Positions 32,094-44,028 of a stretch of 64,000 bases of DNA are shown here, one piece after another. The notes under the pieces are model-generated. The model made no database searches, was not told the DNA's origin, and saw nothing but the letters and a program-made list of their open reading frames with translations. Every line of letters begins with the position of its first letter. Positions within the stretch are counted from its first letter, which is position 1. The translations under genes and the position numbers were made by a program. This DNA comes from Fremontodendron californicum (lineage: Eukaryota > Streptophyta > Magnoliopsida > Malvales > Malvaceae). The DNA lies in assembly GCA_030761205.1 (NCBI GenBank), contig JAULJL010000041.1:816001-880000 (forward strand), in the 5' to 3' direction.

Positions 32094-34031
32094 TTATCTT
32101 GACTCACAGGTCCTATTGGACGAGAATGTGAAGAAGCATATACCGAACATTATCCAAAGATTAAAGGAACAAATCTGGATAATATTATTTATTGTGCGCA
32201 ATTTGTGTTAAAGAAAGCACAAAGTAAGTGTGCAAAACTTGCAGGATTACGACAATTAGATCGTAGTAAAATTGAGTTTTGTCAGGATCTGTATGTTCAC
32301 CAAACATATGGTTCTGTGGAAACTTGTGACTGCAAGAAAAAATACCATAAGACTAATAAGTCTTATTCCAAAGAAAAACATTCTTATTCCAAGGAAACTC
32401 CAAAAGTACGGCAAAAGAGAAAAATTGCCCGAAAATCTAGAAAATATGGCGACAAAAAGCCATTCCTTAGTAAAACTAAGCATGCTCGAGAATTTCACCC
32501 CGAGCGTACTTATACCGACAGAATTACATGCTATGCATGCGGACAGCATGGGCATATGGCGCGAACATGTCCTAAAAAACAATTCGCTCCAAATGAAAGA
32601 CATCAGATCGCAGTAGATATGAACATGGATCTGATAGAAATCACGGCAAATGTGTCGGATTCCGAAACTATCTTTAGTATAACTACTATAGATGATTCCA
32701 TCGAATCTGATGTTGGAAAGATATCAGATTTTGATAATATCGACATTAGTGATTTTATTGACGCTAATGGATTCCAATATGATTGTATGGATATGACAAT
32801 CATACCAGATGAAACAATGTGTTTATTCCAGAACCATCCACATAGTTGGATAGAAAAAAGTGGTTCTATCGAATTACCATGCATATATTGCAAGGGATAC
32901 CCAGATGAGGAACGAAGAGCAAAATGTTCTGTTTGCTCTAAAAATTCCTGTAAATTCTGTCTAGAAGATAGAAAAATATATATTTTCTCTGAAAAATATA
33001 TTCCTCCAGCTTTTTCAAAAGCTAAAATTGAAAAATCGAAATCCTCAATATCGAGCGATTTGATTTTATTATTGGAAAAACGAATGATTGCAGTAGAAGA
33101 AGCAATCAAGTCGCTAGAAACAAGGTTAGAATCATTAACTATAGCAGTTAATGTATTATACAAAGAACCTATTCCAGAAAAATCTATGGATAAGCTAAAA
33201 CAACCCATAGAGATGCCAGAATCTTCTAGGAAGATTATGCCATTATCTGAATTCTCAGAAATACCAGATGAAAATCCTGAGTTTGAATTAATGGATAAAA
33301 CCATTAGATTATCAAATATACCAATATGCCGAAAAAATGGCGAATGGATCTCGAATCTTGTGATTCCAGTCCATATTACTATTCAAGATTGGTCCATGAT
33401 TGGAAAGGCCATGATTGATACCGGTTGTACACATACAAAGTTATGTTCAACAACTATTCCCAAAAAATACCAAAAAGAATTAAAAAATGTAATCTCTGCT
33501 CTGAGCGTATCAGGAAAAAGAGATAATATTACACATTTTATTCCAATTACATTCGTACGTATGGATAATGAATGTAATAAGACACTTGGATTTCAAATCC
33601 AAGATACCTTTGTAAGAAATCTAGTTCCACTAGGTTATCTTATGATTATTGGTCTTGATTTCATCTTTGACTATAATAGTGGGATGACTATTACTAAAGA
33701 TTTTGTTACTTTCTTTAGTAATACCAATACCATTAATCTTTTGCCTAATCACTTACATCAGAGTGTGCAGCAAAAACGTGGTGATGACCCACATACCCAA
33801 AATTCCATACCAGATACTCTTGAAAAATTCCGAGAAAAAGAGTTATCAATTCCACGAGTTAATCGTATGAGGTCACAATTTGAAGCTGGGATAACGCGAG
33901 TTATTCCTTTCGAAGATAATTGTGAAGATTTATTTATGCTCCCATATTCAGAGCATATGACAAAAACACCCCCAACGAAGGAATTACCTTCATACCCCTC
34001 GAAAGAAGAATCCAATGAGGAAACAGTGTGA
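32094..34031 (+). CDS. V3 coat C-terminus, CCHC finger, second Cys motif and protease, fused in frame to the ORF C tail (S6)
   Basis: The frame is open from the junction at 32094 (LTGPIGRECEEAY) to TGA at 34031, over 640 codons, with no start of its own. It contains AGLRQLD, a basic stretch, a CCHC finger at 32529-32570 (CYACGQHGHMARTC), the CX2CX11CX2CX4CX2C motif at 32880-32960 and DTGCTHTKLC (DTG at 33417-33425). Near 33928 it jumps from the post-protease linker to LFMLPYSEHM, the end of ORF C, removing RT and RNase H completely but keeping the frame. Shared bases AGATT mark that junction. It looks like a capsid-plus-protease relic without polymerase. Confidence 0.8.
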
Positions 34032-35546
34032 AATTTTCCTGAATGATACCCTCGAGAGACTCTATAAAACCGAGCCTTTCATTCCGTTTGTTTCTCATTC
34101 AGAAAAAATGTCTAACCCTAGATTACATTCCACTAGAGGTAGAGGAAGATATCCTCCATCCTTTGCTTCCTCCTCTTCACAACATATTCCCTCATCTTCT
34201 TCGCAACCAATTCCTTCAGCCTTACCATCAACATCCAAACAAAAGCAGAAAGCTGCTATTCCAGAAGATACTATGAGTAAACGATCGCATGAAAGTGACG
34301 AGTTTATTCCTGTTCAAAGGCAGAGACCAAGAACACTACGTGTTCAACCAGCTCCAGCAGCTATTCCACAGGTTGAAATTACACCTATTCCTGATGAATT
34401 CCTAGAATGTACAGATCTAGGATGTGTAGTAAAAAATTCTAACTCTGGATACCGTATGTATCTAGATCCTAGTGATTATAGGATGAATCTTCCTATACTC
34501 GAAGGAACTAAGAATACTTTCAAAGTTCCAGCACCTGCGAGTAGAAATACTCTAAAGATTCCCTTACTTACGTGCATAGATAACTTACATCATGCTGCCC
34601 ATAAGCGTGATATTGCACATTCCATATCTAGTCTTAATGTGTTGTCTATTTTGTTACATAGACAAGACATAGCATTCACAAAAGAATTGCAAGACTTAGA
34701 AAGTGAGCATCAGAACATGCTTGATGAACTCGCTATACCTACAAAGTCCAACGATTTACCACCTCCAATCAAAATCGAAGACTTTGATACCAAGATGCAA
34801 TGTTACGTAGTACGTAACGGGCGTCGAAACGGTATTTTCCTCTCATGGGATTTTACCAAAAAACAAGTTACTGGATTCCCTGGTAACGATCACTCTAAAT
34901 TTTCGGATCTATATGCCGCATGGGTTAATATTAACTCATATAGAAATGATTTTGAGATTGATGACGGCATCAAGAACTCAAAACAGTTCCGAAATTTAAT
35001 GAGGATTTTAGAGTCGGAGCAGATTCCAGAAAAACGTAAAAGTTTTTTACAAGCTCTTGCTGATACCCCAACTTCTTTGTCAGAAGTATCTAAACAACAG
35101 TTAGAGCAAAGAATTCGCGATTTAGAATTCGAAAATGATAATCTCCAAAAGGAGATTGCAGCTCTAAAAACTGATTCCATGTTTGAGTTGATAATGGATG
35201 TTAAACATATCACTCAAAATACCCAACTTAAGGTTGATTCCATACAAAATAATCTCCAAGAGGTTCGCAAGGAGATCCAAGACTCGTTCTATTCCGAACC
35301 CGCTGAAGATCACATTCCAAGTGAAGCACCACTCCAGTGACTGCAGCAGCACCAATACATTTGTATAGACCCCAGGAGCCAAAGGAAGAAATTCCAGCTC
35401 AACAACTCTTCAGACCGCCAACAGCGCCAAGAAGAAATTCTCCCCAGTCATCCTCTCCAGGACAAGTGGCTGATCATCTCTTCCAACAAATGATGGATGC
35501 TACGCAACAGAATATGGAAGATTCCCAAGATCCCAATGCTGTGTGA
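34015..35546 (+). pseudogene. V3 ORF D (S6), one frameshift near the 3' end
   Basis: It begins with an ATG overlapping the ORF C stop (MRKQCEIFLNDTLERLY) and continues as in the S5 copy, with the viroplasmin segment and coiled coil intact. Near 35332 one base is missing relative to S5 (ACTCCAGTGAC against ACTTCCCGTGAC), so the frame stops at 35340 after 441 codons. The Pro-rich tail (35337-35546) is out of frame. The S7 copy has the same lesion. Confidence 0.85.
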
Positions 35547-35605
35547 CCTTCACCAGAGTCCTAATATATTTGTATTTTGTAAGGAGTCATGTAAAAAATT
35601 ATAGT

Positions 35606-35751
35606 GTGGGACCCACTTGGTGTCCAAGGGTATTTAGGAGTCATTTTACTGTTTAGATGCTTTGTAAAGGGTAGAAAGATCGAGGGCAAAATAGTCTTTT
35701 TAGTGAGTGACGATGGGGCCCACAAAAGTGCACCCGACTCTCTATATATAG
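35606..35751 (+). promoter_or_regulatory. V3 pregenomic RNA promoter (S6)
   Basis: GTGGGACCCAC at 35606-35616, TGACG at 35708-35712, ATGGGGCCCACAAA directly after, and TATA box CTATATATAG at 35742-35751. The expected start is near 35774. Confidence 0.8.
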
Positions 35752-35774
35752 ACTACCTCTCTTTCATTTGAAGG

Positions 35775-36893
35775 TAAGAAAATTTAGAAGTTAGAGATTC
35801 CACAACTCGTTCAGAGTTATTCTCTTCCTCTAATTTCTATATCTTCAAACCCTATAGGTTTGTCTGTAATCATTTCTTTTCACTTCTTTTCTTTTGAGTC
35901 TTTTCTTTTTAGTGTCTAAGAGATTATAAATCTCTATTCCAATCGTCCCCTTTGTAAAAATTCCATTTTTATGATATGCAGAGTATTTTATCTTATCTTC
36001 TATTGTGTCCATTTCTTTCTGCAATTCTATTTTACGTTTTGATTTTCTTATTTTTCAAGGTCATTGTTGACTCCCTGTCTCTTTTGTTTTCATAAATGTT
36101 TTCTGTAATTACTTGTTTTATTTTAAGCCTAGCTATTTATATTTGGACTTTTTTGGTTGCTACTTTTATTATATTTAAAATTATTTATGGATCTTAATAA
36201 GTTTATCTTGTGTGTTGTTTATAACTATTTTTGCTTTAATATTACATGTGTTAAAAAATGTTTGTTTAATAGTGATATTAAAATATAGAACTTTTTCTTT
36301 ACATTTGAATTTTAAAATTGAGTGTCGTATGTAAGGTGAGAAAGGATTTTTCAGAATTTAATATGCGATCGATGTACCCTAGATCTAGATTCCTGAACTT
36401 TCGGTCCAGATGTCGGTAACAAAGAGTGATGAAGGGAAGTTTTGCAAGTTAGGATGAACCAGAAAGGGCGTGGTTGAGGCCGCTGATGATGAAAAAAGGC
36501 CGTGTATATCGCCTGAGTGACGGTGTCTGCTTGAAGCTTGTTGAAAGTCCCATAAGCTCCTACACTTGTACGCGTGACTATGTGAATAAGGGAATGCAAG
36601 TCTAGCTGTAAGGGTTATTTTATCGTATTTGATTCTGATAAAATGTATTTCTCTATATACCTTACGTACTTATGTGTTTTTAAAATTATTAAAGAGATTT
36701 TTAAAATTATATTTGTAAATGTCTACTTTGTCTACAGTTACTTGTGCTATATATAAGATATGTGGGTTTTCATATAGAATACTCCCGTCGTAGTACCACG
36801 TTCCCAAGCCACCTTCCGTACGGATTTCTGTTCTTTGTCTGAAACTCGGTGTTTCCAAAGAAATTAATCTGTTTCCTGCCCCCCCTTCTTTTT
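35775..36893 (+). other. V3 leader upstream of the primer site (S6)
   Basis: Non-coding. It contains the empty retrotransposon target ACTTT at 36162-36166 (occupied in the S7 copy) and the V2/V3-conserved block at about 36385-36602. It ends in a C-run before the primer site. Confidence 0.8.
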
Positions 36894-36905
36894 TGGTATC
36901 AGAGC
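36894..36905 (+). promoter_or_regulatory. V3 tRNA-Met primer-binding site (S6)
   Basis: TGGTATCAGAGC, complementary to plant initiator tRNA-Met. A C-run (CCTGCCCCCCCTTC) lies upstream, as in V1 and S5. Confidence 0.92.
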
Positions 36906-37486
36906 AGTAATCTACGTCGGATTATTCTTCTCTGATTATACTGTTTATACATATGTGATTGTTATTTCATACTATTTGTCGTTTTGTTTGACTCAAATTC
37001 TTCAGATAGAAGATAAGTCATGAGTCCCTTTCAGTATTTTATCCTTTTAATTATTGTGTTTTTAAAGATAGTGGATTTCATCATCATGATTTTGAATATT
37101 TGTCGTATTCAGCTTTATATCTGGATACTTTTGTTAGTGCGTCTTTTTCTAAAAATGTGTCGGTCACTTTTGACCAAATTATTTTAATACGACAAGTTAT
37201 TTTACTTTATGTTTGTCCCCCACTTTGTCTAAAGATAATAAATCTTGAGTGGGCTGTCTTTTCACTTTTGTTAATAGTTATCCGTGTTGGACTCCTTTAT
37301 TGGATTCCATTTGAATTATTAGCTGTCATTTGTTTGTGTCTAGTGCCTGTCATAATCTTCAATTATGATAGATTCCTTTAATGATTACAGATGCCAACAC
37401 AAACCTATATTTAAAGGGAAGTCTATACTTCACCTTATTCCAAGAAAGCTTATGCTGTCAAAACTCTCTCATTCTCTCCTTCTTCT

Positions 37487-38197
37487 ATGACAGATATCTA
37501 CGATAAGCTTAAGCAAACAGCTAATCCCAAAAACCTTCATTATTTAAAGTTGGTTATTCCAGAGTCTTCCACTTACGGGAAAACTCATACCCCTGAGCAA
37601 TTTTCAGACGGTTGCCATTTCAGAGATAATCTGATCGAGCAAGCTGAACGGAGTAAGAGCAAAGGTCTAAAAACCTCTGTCTCTAAAGCTCATCTCTGGC
37701 ACTCTGAAATTGATAATCCAATAAATAAACAGTTGAACACTGTTATTGACCTGCTCGTCAATTTTTCTGAAAGTTGTTACGAGGCAGATACCGAATTAAA
37801 GACTTGTTTCTACAAGTCTAATACCCAAACTACTGATATTGTTGATAATCAACAATATATTGCTGAGCAAAATACCATACTCAAGGATCGACTTGAGGAT
37901 TCCATTATCAGACTTGAAAAGGTCGATAATATACAGGATCTTATTCTTAAGCAAAACGCTAAGATCCAAACTTTGGAATTAACACTCCAAAATACCCTAG
38001 AATTAATTGAGAACGTTACAAAAACGGTTGATCAATTAATTAAAAATACCAATCGTAATATACGATATACCTTTAAGTCTCAAAGAAGACTTAAAAATCT
38101 TTCTAAGAAAATCTTAGGAAGACAATACCAAGAAAGTGACGAAGATCTTGAGTCGTCGGAAGACGAATCAAATCAACGAACTATAAAGTCTGTATAG
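37487..38197 (+). CDS. V3 ORF A (S6), 236 codons, intact
   Basis: It is nearly identical to the S5 copy (28324-27614), differing at a couple of residues, for example LIKNTNRNIRY against LIVNTNRNLRY. The start ATG is the first after the hydrophobic leader frames, and ORF B follows after 3 nt. The polycistronic spacing suggests leaky scanning or reinitiation, as in badnaviruses. Confidence 0.8.
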   Translation: MTDIYDKLKQTANPKNLHYLKLVIPESSTYGKTHTPEQFSDGCHFRDNLIEQAERSKSKGLKTSVSKAHLWHSEIDNPINKQLNTVIDLLVNFSESCYEADTELKTCFYKSNTQTTDIVDNQQYIAEQNTILKDRLEDSIIRLEKVDNIQDLILKQNAKIQTLELTLQNTLELIENVTKTVDQLIKNTNRNIRYTFKSQRRLKNLSKKILGRQYQESDEDLESSEDESNQRTIKSV

Positions 38198-38200
38198 TTA

Positions 38201-38398
38201 ATGTCACAATCGTTAGAAATTGTGCCATATTTGGAATCAGACGAATCCAAACAGCTATACCAACAGACTATTCAAAGGTTAGAAACCTTATACCCACCTT
38301 CTAAAGGATACCTTGGAATTGTAAATCTTTCCAAATTCCCATATAAATCGATTCCATCGATTATACAAACATCAGACGACGAATATAATGTCGAATGA
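38201..38398 (+). pseudogene. V3 ORF B (S6), large internal deletion
   Basis: Only 65 codons remain. The N-terminal 47 codons are joined to the last 18. Compared with S5 about 0.7 kb is missing. The junction falls in AATTCCCA, an 8-base sequence present at both ends of the deleted segment in S5. The frame is kept. Confidence 0.8.
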
Positions 38399-40173
38399 TA
38401 AACCAAGAGTCGAAAGACAAAATTCCAAAAAGGGAAAAACCCTTATGAACCCGAAAACGACGGGTCATTCGTTTATTGATATCATTACTGGGTTGAGTAG
38501 ATTTAGGCGATCTAAATCTATAGAGAAACCAACTACAGTAGAATCAGTTATCGAAATCGATACTGATATTCATAATTTTATGAATTCTCGGACATCATTT
38601 GCCCCTGAATTATTATACCAGTCTTCAGATACTGGATTCCTACGAAATGCTTCGATGTATTCACACATGGAAGAAATACCCATCACCGTTGGTGATAATG
38701 ATGTTAAGATTCTAAATCTTATCAATACCGAAACACAAGCCAAATTACTTAAGAAAAAACTTAAGTATGCTCATTTGGGTTGTATTGTGATTGGGATTAA
38801 AGGCCAAAGATATGGGTACCATGGTTGGTATTACCATATATGATGATCGATTCGATGAATTTAAGAAGAAACTCTTAGCATTGGTCGATGTCGATATGAG
38901 CAAAAACAAAGGTTTGTTTTATTGCATTCCAGATTTTGTTATTATGACAAAATCATTAGAAAAAATTAAAATCGCGATTATGACCAAAGGATTTGGTAAT
39001 ATTCGTGAAGAAAATTTAGCAATTACTATTGCATACCTCGGAAGATTGTCCGGATCTTCATTTTGTAATTTCAAATTAAACTTAGACTCAGTAATTGAAA
39101 CTGTACAGTCTAAAGGAGTTCGGCTAATTAAGCCTCCAACTATTAATATTGCATTAATAGAAGGAACTCCGTGGAATTTGAAATCAATCTTTCAAAAAGA
39201 TATACCAACACAGAAAGTTGCTACTACATGTACAACTTTTGAAAATCATGTTACGAATGATTATTTTGTTACATTTGGGGATTACAAAAATACATATTTC
39301 CCAGATGATACCACTGAATTTGATGATACCGACGATGATGTTGTCCAGACTACATCACAATTGCCTAGGGAGGGACATAATCAAAGGCAACCTCCAAAAA
39401 ATTCAGAAACGAATTTTATGGCATCATCATCAAATGCCAATATTTTCCATAAAATGGAAATACCTCAGAAAAAATCAGTTGTTAAGCCAGCTGATATTAA
39501 TTGGTCCACATTAGATTGTATGGATCAAATTATTCCATCATCATCTGATAAAGATATACCAAAATATTCCTTGAAAGAAGTAGAGGAATATATGCAGATG
39601 TGTGAAAATATCCCAAGAAATAGTAGAAAATACCCTACTATTGAAAGCTATAAGCAAGCAAGGGATAAATTTGTCTCGAAAAATTGTAGTCAAAGGTTAT
39701 TGACTCTAAAACGAGCATTCCAAAATAATCTGGAACCCCAGATATATTATACTTATGTAGAAATACATAAGGATTTATGCATTCAAGAAGAAAAGAATAT
39801 TTCTTCAACTGATTGTGTTGAGTTATCTACTACAGAACTAACACAATTTATGAATGTAATTCCAAAAAATCTCTTGCCAAGAGCAGTGCAAGATGATATT
39901 AATGCCCCAGAAGAACGAGAAGTTAGTTCTGGATCCGCTGTTACAAACCCAGTTGTAACAGGAAATACCGCTATTTACCAACAAGGTAATATTCCAAGAA
40001 TACCATATTCTGATATTCATTCCAAAACAAAGGATAATATCCTTTATACTTTGGGAAAAGGTACGAAAATCCAGATGGGAAGGCGACAACCCATTGGAGA
40101 ACTACCAGTCCAAAGATACCTGAATATCGATGCATATTCCCCTCAGGTTTATGAAGAACTTGTAGGAAAATGA
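38388..40173 (+). pseudogene. V3 polyprotein N-terminal part: movement protein and coat N-region (S6)
   Basis: The movement domain matches S5, but 8 bases are missing near 38803 (after GATTAAAGGC), shifting the frame within the movement core. The second frame is open from about 38791 to 40173 through the linker and coat N-terminus (SPQVYEELVGK). At 40170 it runs into TGA, where about 0.4 kb of coat-core sequence has been deleted and MLSKLTGPIG follows. The deletion fuses S6 to S7. Confidence 0.8.
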
Positions 40174-42018
40174 ATGCTTAGCAAACTCACAGGTCCTATT
40201 GGACGAGAATGTGAAGAAGCATATACCGAACATTATCCAAAGATTAAAGGAACAAATCTGGATAATATTATTTATTGTGCGCAATTTGTGTTAAAGAAAG
40301 CACAAAGTAAGTGTGCAAAACTTGCAGGATTACGACAATTAGATCGTAGTAAAATTGAGTTTTGTCAGGATCTGTATGTTCCACAAACATATGGTTCTGA
40401 GGAGACTTGTGACTGCAAGAAAAAATACCATAAGACTAATAAGTCTTATTCCAAAGAAAAACATTCTTATTCCAAGGAAACTCCAAAAGTACGGCAAAAG
40501 AGAAAAATTGCCCGAAAATCTGGAAAATATGGCGACAAAAAGCCATTCCTTAGTAAAACTAAGCATGCTCGAGAATTTCACCCCGAGCGTACTTATACCG
40601 ACAGAATTACATGCTATGCATGCGGACAGCATGGGCATATGGCGCGAACATGTCCTAAAAAACAATTCGCTCCAAATGAAAGACATCAGATCGCAGTAGA
40701 TATGAACATGGATCTGATAGAAATCACGGCAAATGTGTCGGATTCCGAAACTATCTTTAGTATAACTACTATAGATGATTCCATCGAATCTGATGTTGGA
40801 AAGATATCAGATTTTGATAATATCGACATTAGTGATTTTATTGACGCTAATGGATTCCAATATGATTGTATGGATATGACAATCATACCAGATGAAACAA
40901 TGTGTTTATTCCAGAACCATCCACATAGTTGGATAGAAAAAGTGGTTCTATCGAATTACCATGCATATATTGCAAGGGATACCCAGATGAGGAACGAAGA
41001 GCAAAATGTTCTGTTTGCTCTAAAAATTCCTGTAAATTCTGTCTAGAAGATAGAAAAATATATATTTTCTCTGAAAAATATATTCCTCCAGCTTTTTCAA
41101 AAGCTAAAATCGAAAAATCGAAATCCTCAATATCGAGCGATTTGATTTTATTATTGGAAAAACGAATGATTGCAGCAGAAGAAGCAATCAAGTCGCTAGA
41201 AACAAGGTTAGAATCATTAACTATAGCAGTTAATGTATTATACAAAGAACCTATTCCAGAAAAATCTATGGATAAGCTAAAGCAACCCATAGAGATGCCA
41301 GAATCTTCTAGGAAGATTATGCCATTATCTGAATTCTCAGAAATACCAGATGAAAATCCTGAGTTTGAATTAATGGATAAAACCATTAGATTATCAAATA
41401 TACCAATATGCCGAAAAAATGGCGAATGGATCTCGAATCTTGTGATTCCAGTCCATATTACTATTCAAGATTGGTCCATGATTGGAAAGGCCATGATTGA
41501 TACCGGTTGTACACATACAAAGTTATGTTCAACAACTATTCCCAAAAAATACCAAAAAGAATTAAAAAATGTAATCTCTGCTCTGAGCGTATCAGGAAAA
41601 AGAGATAATATTACACATTTTATTCCAATTACATTCGTACGTATGGATAATGAATGTAATAAGACACTTGGATTCCAAATCCAAGATACCTTTGTAAGAA
41701 ATCTAGTTCCACTAGGTTATCTTATGATTATTGGTCTTGATTTCATCCTTGACTATAATAGTGGGATGACTATTACTAAAGATTTTGTTACTTTCTTTAG
41801 TAATACCAATACCATTAATCTTTTGCCTAATCACTTACATCAGAGTGTGCAGCAAAAACGTGGTGATGACCCACATACCCAAAATTCCATACCAGATACT
41901 CTTGAAAAATTCCGAGAAAAAAAGAGTTATCAATTCCACGAGTTAATCGTATGAGGTCACAATTTGAAGCTGGGATAACGCGAGTTATTCCTTTCCAAGA
42001 TAATTGTGAAGATTCCAA
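40174..42018 (+). pseudogene. V3 coat C-terminus, zinc motifs and protease (S7)
   Basis: It is a near-identical copy of 32094-33900, with the CCHC finger at 40612-40653 and DTG at 41499-41507. It is broken by a one-A loss near 40940 (ATAGAAAAAGTGG) and a two-A gain near 41925. Both are homopolymer changes relative to S6. Confidence 0.85.
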
Positions 42019-42308
42019 TTTGATGTGTGAGAAATCAACATGTCAATGCCATAGTACGATACTATATTAACATGAGAAATACTGGTAAACAGCGTACATT
42101 AGAACGCTGGCATAAAATTACTAGTTACATCATATACCGTGGGTTCAAACCTACATTTGAGCATGTTAAAGGTACAGATAATTATATTACAGATACCCTT
42201 AGCAGATTATTTATGCTCCCATATTCAGAGCATATGACAAAAACACCCCTAACGAAGGAATTACCTTCATACCCCTCGAAAGAAGAATCCAATGAGGAAA
42301 CAGTGTGA
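42019..42308 (+). pseudogene. V3 RNase H C-terminal remnant after RT deletion (S7)
   Basis: The post-protease linker (NSNLMCEKS-like, ending ACATGTCAATGCC) is joined to the RNase H tail (RYYINMRNTGKQRTLERWH to the ORF C end). TGTCA/TGCCA-like bases are shared between the two donor sites as judged from V2. RT and the first RNase H acidic motifs are lost. Confidence 0.8.
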
Positions 42309-43823
42309 AATTTTCCTGAATGATACCCTCGAGAGACTCTATAAAACCGAGCCTTTCATTCCGTTTGTTTCTCATTCAGAAAAAATGTCTAACCCTAGAT
42401 TACATTCCACTAGAGGTAGAGGAAGATATCCTCCATCCTTTGCTTCCTCCTCTTCACAACATATTCCCTCATCTTCTTCGCAACCAATTCCTTCAGCCTT
42501 ACCATCAACATCCAAACAAAAGCAGAAAGCTGCTATTCCAGAAGATACTATGAGTAAACGATCGCATGAAAGCGACGAGTTTATTCCTGTTCAAAGGCAG
42601 AGACCAAGAACACTACGTGTTCAACCAGCTCCAGCAGCTATTCCACAGGTTGAAATTACACCTATTCCTGATGAATTCCTAGAATGTACAGATCTAGGAT
42701 GTGTAGTCAAAAATTCCAACTCTGGATACCGTATGTATCTAGATCCTAGTCATTATAGGATGAATCTTCCTATACTCGAAGGAACTAAGAATACTTTCAA
42801 AGTTCCAGCACCTGCGAGTAGAAATACTCTAAGGATTCCCTTACTTACGTGCATAGATAACTTACATCATGCTGCCCATAAGCGTGATATTGCACATTCC
42901 ATATCTAGTCTTAATGTGTTGTCTATTTTGTTACATAGACAAGACTTAGCATTCACAAAAGAATTGCAAGACTTAGAAAGTGAGCATCAGAACATGCTTG
43001 ATGAACTCGCTATACCTACAAAGTCCAACGATTTACCACCTCCAATCAAAATCGAAGACTTTGATACCAAGATGCAATGTTACGTAGTACGTAACGGGCG
43101 TCGAAACGGTATTTTCCTCTCATGGGATTTTACCAAAAAACAAGTTACTGGATTCCCTGGTAACGATCACTCTAAATTTTCGGATCTATATGCTGCATGG
43201 GTTAATATTAACTCATATAGAAATGATTTTGAGATTGATGACGGCATCAAGAACTCAAAACAGTTCCGAAATTTAATGAGGATTTTACAGTCGGAGCAGA
43301 TTCCAGAAAAACGTAAAAGTTTTTTACAAGCTCTTGCTGATACCCCAACTTCTTTGTCAGAAGTATCTAAACAACAGTTAGAGCAAAGAATTCGCGATTT
43401 AGAATTCGAAAATGATAATCTCCAAAAGGAGATTGCAGCTCTAAAAACTGATTCCATGCTTGAGTTGATAATGGATGTTAAACATATCACTCAAAATACC
43501 CAACTTAAAGTTGATTCCATACAAAATAATCTCCAAGAAGTTCGCAAGGAGATCCAAGACTCGTTCTATTCCGAACCCGCTGAAGATCACATTCCAAGTG
43601 AAGCACCACTCCAGTGACTGCAGCAGCACCAATACATTTGTATAGACCCCAGGAGCCAAAGGAAGAAATTCCAGCTCAACAACTCTTCAGACCGCCAACA
43701 GCGCCAAGAAGAAATTCCCCCCAGTCATCCTCTCCAGGACAAGTGGCTGATCATCTCTTCCAACAAATGATGGATGCTACGCAACAGAATATGGAAGATT
43801 CCCAAGATCCCAATGCTGTGTGA
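42292..43823 (+). pseudogene. V3 ORF D (S7), frameshift near the 3' end
   Basis: As S6: 441 codons from MRKQCEIFLND, viroplasmin segment and coiled coil intact, then the same one-base loss near 43609. The out-of-frame Pro-rich tail ends at 43823. The shared lesion shows that S6 and S7 descend from one damaged copy. Confidence 0.85.
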
Positions 43824-43882
43824 CCTTCACCAGAGTCCTAATATATTTGTATTTTGTAAGGAGTCATGTAAAAAATTATAGT

Positions 43883-44028
43883 GTGGGACCCACTTGGTGT
43901 CCAAGGGTATTTAGGAGTCATTTTACTGTTTAGATGCTTTGTAAAGGGTAGAAAGATCGAGGGCAAAATAGTCTTTTTAGTGAGTGACGATGGGGCCCAC
44001 AAAAGTGCACCCGACTCTCTATATATAG
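43883..44028 (+). promoter_or_regulatory. V3 pregenomic RNA promoter (S7)
   Basis: GTGGGACCCAC at 43883-43893, TGACG at 43985-43989, GGGGCCCAC next to it, and TATA box CTATATATAG at 44019-44028. Its leader is cut at 44443 by the retrotransposon. Confidence 0.8.

Noticed and set aside
25455..43823. Assembly artefact as the cause of the inverted and tandem V3 copies
   Set aside because: Not fully excluded. However, the copies differ by specific substitutions, an 8-bp deletion, distinct nested deletions and homopolymer changes, which argues for real duplicates; long reads would decide.
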